NCBI GenBank assembly: GCA_930367205.1
Contig: OV884009.1
Location: 99,407,189-99,471,188 of the forward strand
From: Acanthosoma haemorrhoidale
Lineage: Eukaryota; Arthropoda; Insecta; Hemiptera; Acanthosomatidae
Direction: 5' to 3'
DNA length: 64,000 nt
In this document: positions 58,145-64,000 of the stretch, one piece after another
How positions within the stretch are numbered: position 1 is the first letter of the stretch
Layout: every line of letters starts with the position of its first letter
Notes under the pieces: model-generated
Databases searched by the model: none
Told to the model about the DNA's origin: nothing
Seen by the model: the letters and a program-made list of their open reading frames with translations, nothing else
Position numbers and translations under genes: made by a program

Positions 58145-59338
58145 ATGCCACCTAAAGTTAACCAGGATGATTCGGAAGAGCAAATGGATGCTCTTAGCGA
58201 TGAATTCAAGGACTTAGTTGATGATATTAATGAAACTAAGACCGCTGGGTTATCAATGGGAACTGACTCAACCAAACAAAAAATCTTCGCTGCTCGCATT
58301 TCTCGACTAGACAGTGCTTATGAGAAGTTTTCAGCGTGTTATTTGAACTTGAGAAGGGTAGTAAAAAGGTTAAAGAGGCCCTTAACAGAATACGAACTGG
58401 TTTATAAAGAAGTCCGTGCCAGCTATTACGAAGCGATAGCATTGGGTTTTTCTATTGCCCCTAAGGAATCTGAATCCACTGGAAATAGATCACTGGTTGA
58501 AAGAGGCGAAGAATATTCGCAATTACGCCTTCCCACAATTAATATTCCTACTTTTTCAGGCAATATTTCAGATTGGCCTTCGTTTAAGGATACCTTTTCT
58601 TCCATGATTCATGATAATATGGACTTGAATCCCATTCAAAAATTCCATTATTTGAAGTCCTCCCTAAAAGGTGGAGCGGCTCAAATTATCACGGCTATAA
58701 ATGTCACTCTCGACGGCTACGATCAAGCTTGGGCAGCTATAACTAAAAGATATGACAGCCAACGATTACAAGCCACCCACCATCTGATGAATATATTCAA
58801 TTTTCCACCACTTCAAAAATGTTCCCTCGCAACTCTTGATCACTTTTCGTCAGTAATTCTTGAAAGCGCTGCAGCCTTTAATAGATTGAACTTAGCTGAT
58901 CCCGCAGGCTTTATATTGTACACGTTTGCCGTCAGGCTGTTAGATGCCAAAACTCGAGAGCGTTTCGAAAACGAATTTGGTTCCAGATCTGAAACTCCAA
59001 CTTGGAAGGAATTTTCGGATTTTATCCACCAATTAATCATTCAGCTTCAAGCAAATACTATGACGTCAAACCAAAAGGCCACTCCAGCTAACACTGACTA
59101 TAAATATACTCACCAGGCAAAAAAGGTGTTGATGTCTTCCGGAGCAGTCACCGAACAATTTAAATGCCCCGTCTGTACGGAGAATCATAAAATTTATGAT
59201 TGTCCTAAGTTTCGATCACTCGCTCCCAGACAAAGATTTGAAAAAATCAAATTGTTAAACCGTTGCCTCAACTGTTTTGCTTCAGGTCATTCAGCTTCGA
59301 AATGCCCCTCTACCCATTGTTGCAAGCAGTGTCATTAA
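58145..59338 (+). CDS. gag: BEL/Pao Gag domain, ends at an in-frame TAA
   Basis: About 397 residues from ATG 58145 (context AACATGCC). The frame is open seven codons further upstream to another ATG at 58124. The N-terminal part is a helical, acidic region. It is followed by the conserved BEL/Pao Gag block (LPTINIPTFSGNISDWPSFK, FHYLKSSLKGGA) of the DUF1759 type, which forms the capsid. At the C-terminus are two Cys/His clusters (CPVCTENHKIYDCPKF and CLNCFASGHSASKC) and a third cluster just beginning at CCKQCH, where TAA 59336-59338 stops the frame. The same frame is open again immediately after, so this stop separates gag from pol. Confidence 0.93.
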   Translation: MPPKVNQDDSEEQMDALSDEFKDLVDDINETKTAGLSMGTDSTKQKIFAARISRLDSAYEKFSACYLNLRRVVKRLKRPLTEYELVYKEVRASYYEAIALGFSIAPKESESTGNRSLVERGEEYSQLRLPTINIPTFSGNISDWPSFKDTFSSMIHDNMDLNPIQKFHYLKSSLKGGAAQIITAINVTLDGYDQAWAAITKRYDSQRLQATHHLMNIFNFPPLQKCSLATLDHFSSVILESAAAFNRLNLADPAGFILYTFAVRLLDAKTRERFENEFGSRSETPTWKEFSDFIHQLIIQLQANTMTSNQKATPANTDYKYTHQAKKVLMSSGAVTEQFKCPVCTENHKIYDCPKFRSLAPRQRFEKIKLLNRCLNCFASGHSASKCPSTHCCKQCH

Positions 59339-59548
59339 CGGCACCATTCTCTTTTACATTTTTCGAAAGGTTCTGACACCCGCTCCATATCAAATCGTAA
59401 TCAAGGTCATTCCGTTTCTAGTGTACACTCATCACTGCGAACTCATTCGTCTGAAAACTCTACAAGGAAATCTCACAATATACCCACACACTCCGAGTCT
59501 TTACAAATAACAACCAATAGTCCCAACCCCCCAGCCGTACAAACATCC

Positions 59549-62500
59549 GTGTTGTCGTCGGCTTCGACAGAACGAATAAATGTTCTTTTGGGCACGGCTC
59601 TATTTAAGATTAAAGACTCCTTTGGTTGTTACCAGTTGGTGCGAGCTCTAATTGATAGTGGGTCTCAACGCTCCTTTATCACCTCGCAATGTGCAAGGCG
59701 ATTACGTTTGCAACTTATTCCAAATGATCATAATTTGGTTGGTTTTGGGAGCCATCCTATTTCTGGTTGTAAGCACCAAGTTTATTGCAGTATTTCTTCC
59801 AATAAGGTAGAATCGCCAGCGCATCACACATACGCAATTGTGATTGATTGTATTAGCAACGAAATGCCCTGCGAAATCATCATGGATACGGTAGTCCAAC
59901 ATTATCAACATTTAGATCTTGCAGATCCAATGTTCAATCAGCCAGGGCCCATAGAATTTCTTGTTGGTGCTGATCTATTTGGGGAAATCTTGGAAGGAGA
60001 GGTAGTAAAGTCAGCTCATGGATTTCCCAATGCCATAAAAACCACACTTGGTTGGATTTTATTAGGACCCATTACAACGGCAAATCCATTTCTCTGCAGC
60101 ACTACCTTGCTCGCTAATTCTACATCTTCATCTGAACTTCAGGAGTTAACTCAGGTGATGACTCGTTTTTGGGAAGTCGAGGAAATAAATGATGTTCCGA
60201 GAAGCAATCCACTTGATATAAAAAGTGAGGATCATTTTAAAAGGACTCACTCTCGAACACCCTCCGGTAGATACATGGTCCGTTTACCCTTTAAAACGCA
60301 ACCTCTCAACTTAGAAAGCTCCAGGTTCATGGCCTTAAAACGTTTTAAAAACTTGGAAACGAAATTTGAACGAGAACCATCCCTAAAATTGGAATATGGA
60401 AAGGTTTTCGAAGAATATTTAAAAAAATGTTATTTATCACCCAGTTCTCAAACGGGGAAATATTTTCTCCCGCACCACTGTGTATTAAAAAAGAGCACAA
60501 GTACTAAATTGCGTATAGTTTTTGATGGTTCGGCTACTACCGTTAATGGATCCCTCAATGACTACCTACTTTGTGGTCCTAAACTGCAACCTGAGATCAC
60601 AGATGTATTGTTGAAATTTCGATTACCGCAAATAGTCATGACAGCCGATATCTGTCAAATGTATTTGCAGATTTTGATTGCCCCAGAGGATCGTTCCTAT
60701 CTTCATTTATTTTTTAGAGCTGAAAGTTTCGATCACCTAGCCGAATTCGAATTTAATTGTTTACCGTTCGGACTTTCATGTTCTCCCTTTTTAGCAATTC
60801 GAGTAATACAACAACTCGTAGCAGATGATGGAAACAAGTTTCCTAATGCGTCTCGAGCATTGTTAGAGGAAATGTATGTTGACGATTTATTGACTGGTGC
60901 TGATACGTTGGAAGAGGCACAGACACTTCAAAGAGAACTCGTAGCCTTGATGAGTCGAGGAGGTTTTCAATTGAAAAAGTGGTGCAGCAATGCAACGGAG
61001 CTCTTAGAACCAGTTTTGGTGAATGAGCCGAAACCCATGATCTCCTTAGCTAGTTTGGAAGATAACGTGGTGAAAATACTCGGAATGCAGTGGGATCCTC
61101 AACAGGATAATTTTACATATCGAATACACTCAAGAGATTTGGTTTTAACTAAACGAGGCATCCTTTCAACCATTGCCAGGATGTATGATCCTTTAGGCTA
61201 TTGCGCCCCAGTTATCTTCAAAGCAAAGGCGATTCTTCAACTATTATGGTCAGAGAAACTCGATTGGGATGACCCAATTCCACCTGCTATTTCCAAGTCC
61301 TGGGAGATACTCTTTAAAGATCTGGCGCAATTAGAAGCTATTAAGATTCCCCGTGGTCTTAAACCACACTCCCCAGCAGAGATGTCTGTTGTGGGATTCG
61401 CTGACGCATCTTCTTTAGGTTATGCGGCAGTTCTCTATCTTCGTTCTCAGGATCAATTGGAAAGGGTAGACTCCCATCTGATGATCGCTAAAACCCGATT
61501 AGCTCCATTAAAAACCCTCTCAATTCCAAGGCTTGAACTATGCGCTGCTCTACTTCTTGTCAACCTTTTGCGATCTGTTCAACTCATTACACAACGATTA
61601 AAACCAACCTCTATTTTCTTGTTGTCTGATTCTTCCACCGTTTTATCGTGGTTAAATACACCTGTCCATCAACTGAAAACATTCGTGGCCAATCGAATAG
61701 TGAAAATTTTAGATAACTCCTTTCTCCCTAATTGGCATCACATTCGTTCAGAAGATAATGCCGCTGACATTGCGTCTCGGGGAACTTCTCCATCAGACTT
61801 GGTCAATCATTCAGTTTGGTGGAAGGGACCTGACTGGATGAAGAAACCATTGTCGGAATGGCCATTAACTAAGCCAACAAAATCATCGAATTGTTCAGAC
61901 TTACCTGAGACAAAACCAGTTTGTACTATCTTGGCTACCACAACCAATGCATCGTCTTTATTTGAAGTTATTGAAAAATTCTCATCCTATTCCAAATTAA
62001 TTAGGGTACTTGCATATGTCCAACGCTTTATCGTAAATTCTCACCCTCATTCAACCAAGATAAAAGGTCAATTAAGCTTAGAGGAACTTCGTCAAGCTAC
62101 TCACACCTTGGTGAAAATAGTTCAAAGACATCATTTCCCCTCTGTAAGCTCCAAACCTTCTCTTATAACATCGCTAAAATCATTATCCGTTTTTATCGAT
62201 TCTCGTGGAGTGTACAGGGTGGGCGGTCGCCTCAGTAATGCCCCTATAAATTATGATGCTAAACATCCCGTGTTGTTACCCTCTAAATCACATTTTGTGG
62301 AACTACTTGTCGACCACTACCATATTGTTTATTTACATGCTGGACATCAGCTCCTCCATTCAATACTACGTCATCATTATTGGATTATTTCAGCAAGACG
62401 TCTGATACGCACTCGAATTCACCGATGTTTGAAATGCCATCGCCTAAAAGTAAGACCTTACACACCTTACATGGGAAATTTGCCAATGTCAAGATTCGAG

Positions 62501-63427
62501 CAAGGCAGACCCTTTATGAATGTTGGGATTGATTTCGCTGGTCCATTCTCAATCCGTGAATCCTCTCGCCGTAAGGCTGCCCTCGGCAGAGCGTATGCCT
62601 GCTTATTTGTGTGCATGAGCACAAAGGCGTTGCACATTGAGATCGTGTCGCAATTGACAACAGTAGCCTTCTTAGCCTGTTTAGACAGATTTATAGCTCG
62701 ACGAGGACTACCCAGCAGAATGTTCTCCGATAATGGAACAAATTTTGTAGGAGCGTCACGACATTTAAAAGAGCTATACTCCTGGTGGAATACCTACTCC
62801 CTGAAAAAGGACATCGAAAACTACTTCGTCAATCGAGAAATGAAATGGAGTTTTATCCCTCCATTCGCACCTCATTTCGGTGGTTTGTGGGAGGCTGGTG
62901 TGAAGTCGTTTAAGTATCACCTTAGGAGAGTAATGGATTGCCAACCCCTTACATTTGAAGAACTCTCCACCATCGCAAATCGCATAGAAGCGATTTTGAA
63001 TTCTCGACCCATGCATCCTATGTCATCATCACCAGAAGACTTGGATGTCTTGACGCCGGGTCATTTCCTGATTGGTGCCCCTCTAGTTGCTCTGCCAGAA
63101 CCAGAGTCAATCGAGCCATCGCGCCATCCAATCTCGAGATGGAATCTCATTCATCGCTGCATAGGCAATATTTGGAAACAATGGCGACGGGACTACTTAC
63201 ATTGCCTACAACAGCGTAGTAAATGGACTACTGAATCGGCAAATGTAAATATCGGCACACTTGTGCTTCTTATTGACCCTAATGTACCTCCCCTCAGTTG
63301 GCCTGTAGGGCGCATTAAAGAAGTTTTTCCTGGACAAGACGGGATTGTCAGGGTAGTAAAGGTGAAAACCTCTACAAACGAGTATACCCGTTCCGTTACG
63401 CGCCTAGCTCCATTGTTACCTCCATAG
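59549..63427 (+). CDS. pol: BEL/Pao Pol polyprotein (protease, RT, RNase H, integrase)
   Basis: 1292 codons from ATG 59549. The frame is the gag frame and is open from 59339, so pol normally continues gag as one polyprotein and the ATG may not be a true start. Domains: DUF1758-type aspartic protease with Asp36-Ser-Gly; reverse transcriptase about 300-500 with LRIVFDGSA and YVDD at 443-446; the Pao-specific Peptidase_A17 region with RNase-H-like acidic motifs (FADASSLGYAAV, LSDSS); zinc-binding integrase domain (H..H, CLKCHRLK); integrase core with Asp995 (GIDFAGPF), Asp1061 (DNGTNFVG) and Glu1115 (GGLWEAGVKS); and a DUF5641-type C-terminus ending PLLPP. No other stop or frameshift was seen. 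Confidence 0.95.
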   Translation: MLSSASTERINVLLGTALFKIKDSFGCYQLVRALIDSGSQRSFITSQCARRLRLQLIPNDHNLVGFGSHPISGCKHQVYCSISSNKVESPAHHTYAIVIDCISNEMPCEIIMDTVVQHYQHLDLADPMFNQPGPIEFLVGADLFGEILEGEVVKSAHGFPNAIKTTLGWILLGPITTANPFLCSTTLLANSTSSSELQELTQVMTRFWEVEEINDVPRSNPLDIKSEDHFKRTHSRTPSGRYMVRLPFKTQPLNLESSRFMALKRFKNLETKFEREPSLKLEYGKVFEEYLKKCYLSPSSQTGKYFLPHHCVLKKSTSTKLRIVFDGSATTVNGSLNDYLLCGPKLQPEITDVLLKFRLPQIVMTADICQMYLQILIAPEDRSYLHLFFRAESFDHLAEFEFNCLPFGLSCSPFLAIRVIQQLVADDGNKFPNASRALLEEMYVDDLLTGADTLEEAQTLQRELVALMSRGGFQLKKWCSNATELLEPVLVNEPKPMISLASLEDNVVKILGMQWDPQQDNFTYRIHSRDLVLTKRGILSTIARMYDPLGYCAPVIFKAKAILQLLWSEKLDWDDPIPPAISKSWEILFKDLAQLEAIKIPRGLKPHSPAEMSVVGFADASSLGYAAVLYLRSQDQLERVDSHLMIAKTRLAPLKTLSIPRLELCAALLLVNLLRSVQLITQRLKPTSIFLLSDSSTVLSWLNTPVHQLKTFVANRIVKILDNSFLPNWHHIRSEDNAADIASRGTSPSDLVNHSVWWKGPDWMKKPLSEWPLTKPTKSSNCSDLPETKPVCTILATTTNASSLFEVIEKFSSYSKLIRVLAYVQRFIVNSHPHSTKIKGQLSLEELRQATHTLVKIVQRHHFPSVSSKPSLITSLKSLSVFIDSRGVYRVGGRLSNAPINYDAKHPVLLPSKSHFVELLVDHYHIVYLHAGHQLLHSILRHHYWIISARRLIRTRIHRCLKCHRLKVRPYTPYMGNLPMSRFEQGRPFMNVGIDFAGPFSIRESSRRKAALGRAYACLFVCMSTKALHIEIVSQLTTVAFLACLDRFIARRGLPSRMFSDNGTNFVGASRHLKELYSWWNTYSLKKDIENYFVNREMKWSFIPPFAPHFGGLWEAGVKSFKYHLRRVMDCQPLTFEELSTIANRIEAILNSRPMHPMSSSPEDLDVLTPGHFLIGAPLVALPEPESIEPSRHPISRWNLIHRCIGNIWKQWRRDYLHCLQQRSKWTTESANVNIGTLVLLIDPNVPPLSWPVGRIKEVFPGQDGIVRVVKVKTSTNEYTRSVTRLAPLLPP

Positions 63428-63463
63428 TGTGTTAATCTACCTGGAAATTTTCTACGCAAATTT

Positions 63464-63473
63464 GGTGGGCGGT
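63464..63473 (+). promoter_or_regulatory. Polypurine tract of the BEL/Pao element
   Basis: GGTGGGCGGT, a purine-rich stretch with T and C interruptions, abuts the start of the 3' LTR at 63475. It is the only candidate plus-strand primer. Confidence 0.55.
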
Positions 63474-63474
63474 A

Positions 63475-64000
63475 TGTTGGGTCCCAACTATTTTTTTATT
63501 ATTTTTTTTCACTCACGTAATTATAACGATTAATTTTATTTTATTTGTTAAAAGAAAAAAAAAAAGACAAGATTGTATTATTTGTTGTATTGATATGCAT
63601 AATTAGTAATTAAGGTTGTTTACGTCTAAGCAAGTGATAAGGTGACCTCTAATGCGATCGGCAATTGTTTTGGCATGGCGGATCAACTCCGATCGTCATC
63701 TAATTACTGGCTCAGTTCCCTGAAAGTTGTGAACGAAGAAGGACGCTTGGAAATTTGTTGATTGATGTTGACCCCAGATTCACCCTACTTCTTCATCGCT
63801 GACTGTACACCGGACATCCACCACCCACCCACGCTCCCCATTGTTTGGAGAGTGAACATCGAGAAGAATTTTTCTTCTCCACTTTGGGATCTCCGGTAAG
63901 CGGTTATTTTGATAGTACACACACCAATTATCTCCAGATTCAGCTCACATCATCCTTTCACTTGCAAAGAATAGAATATTATTGACTTTTGGTGATTGAC
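63475..64000 (+). repeat. 3' LTR of the BEL/Pao element (partial)
   Basis: 526 bp present, one substitution relative to the 5' LTR, continuing beyond the window. About 365 bp more would be expected. Confidence 0.95.

Larger units (their letters stand above)
57096..64000 (+). mobile_element. BEL/Pao LTR retrotransposon, 3' LTR cut by the window end
   Basis: 5' LTR, primer site, gag, pol, polypurine tract and 526 bp of the 3' LTR are present. The 3' LTR starts at 63475, so the whole element should be about 7.27 kb if both LTRs have equal length. The visible LTR parts differ at one base only (G 57193, A 63572), so the insertion is young. It lies in the LINE-tail repeat. Confidence 0.95.

Noticed and set aside
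1..64000. CRISPR array, prokaryotic operon or phage-like system
   Set aside because: No regularly spaced identical repeats with unique spacers; coding content, splice signals and retrotransposons are eukaryotic.

Overview
This is an AT-rich, gene-poor stretch of animal nuclear DNA dominated by transposable elements at different stages of decay. The mixture (Ty3/gypsy including the CsRn1 clade, BEL/Pao, jockey-type LINEs, a Tigger/pogo relic and tRNA-derived SINE-like repeats) fits an invertebrate metazoan, most likely an arthropod. An AT-rich crustacean such as a copepod would fit, but that is inference and no host gene here fixes the species. There is no bacterial-type gene organisation, no CRISPR array and no rRNA gene. 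The only well-supported piece of a host gene is one small exon with good splice signals (28147-28219, minus strand), which suggests that much of the window is intron or intergenic DNA.

Layout. 1-4.5 kb: AT-rich DNA with a 50-codon coding-like segment (485-637) and a 180-bp tandem duplication. 4.56-6.89 kb: a deleted Ty3/gypsy-type element with a tRNA-Phe primer site and intact gag; most of pol is gone, leaving a protease scrap and the integrase tail. 9.5-12.1 kb: decayed minus-strand remains of two jockey-like LINE families. 14.16-14.95 kb: a solo LTR with a 5-bp target duplication and an internal minisatellite. 21.1-25.3 kb: a second, longer pair of the same two LINE families. 26.80-26.96 kb: a possible short solo LTR. 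28.15 kb: the host exon. 31.7-33.0 kb: decayed, unidentified coding-like DNA.

33.9-39.67 kb: a complete, apparently intact CsRn1-clade Ty3/gypsy retrotransposon with two 637-bp LTRs that look identical, a TATGC target duplication, a tRNA-Trp-like primer site and a single 1280-codon gag-pol frame. 40.8-48.7 kb: a patchwork of LINE 3' ends, tRNA-like SINE heads, a hairpin cluster and a duplicated compound repeat. 50.27-51.20 kb: a Tigger relic. 54.47-55.36 kb: a second, older solo LTR related to the CsRn1-like family. 57.1 kb to the window end: a nearly complete young BEL/Pao element inserted into a LINE-tail repeat; its 3' LTR runs off the window.

The proteins that work together belong to the LTR elements: Gag packages the RNA, protease matures the polyprotein, reverse transcriptase/RNase H copies the RNA from a tRNA primer, and integrase inserts the product. 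The CsRn1-like element looks competent by inspection. The BEL element is interrupted by one in-frame TAA between gag and pol. The others are relics.
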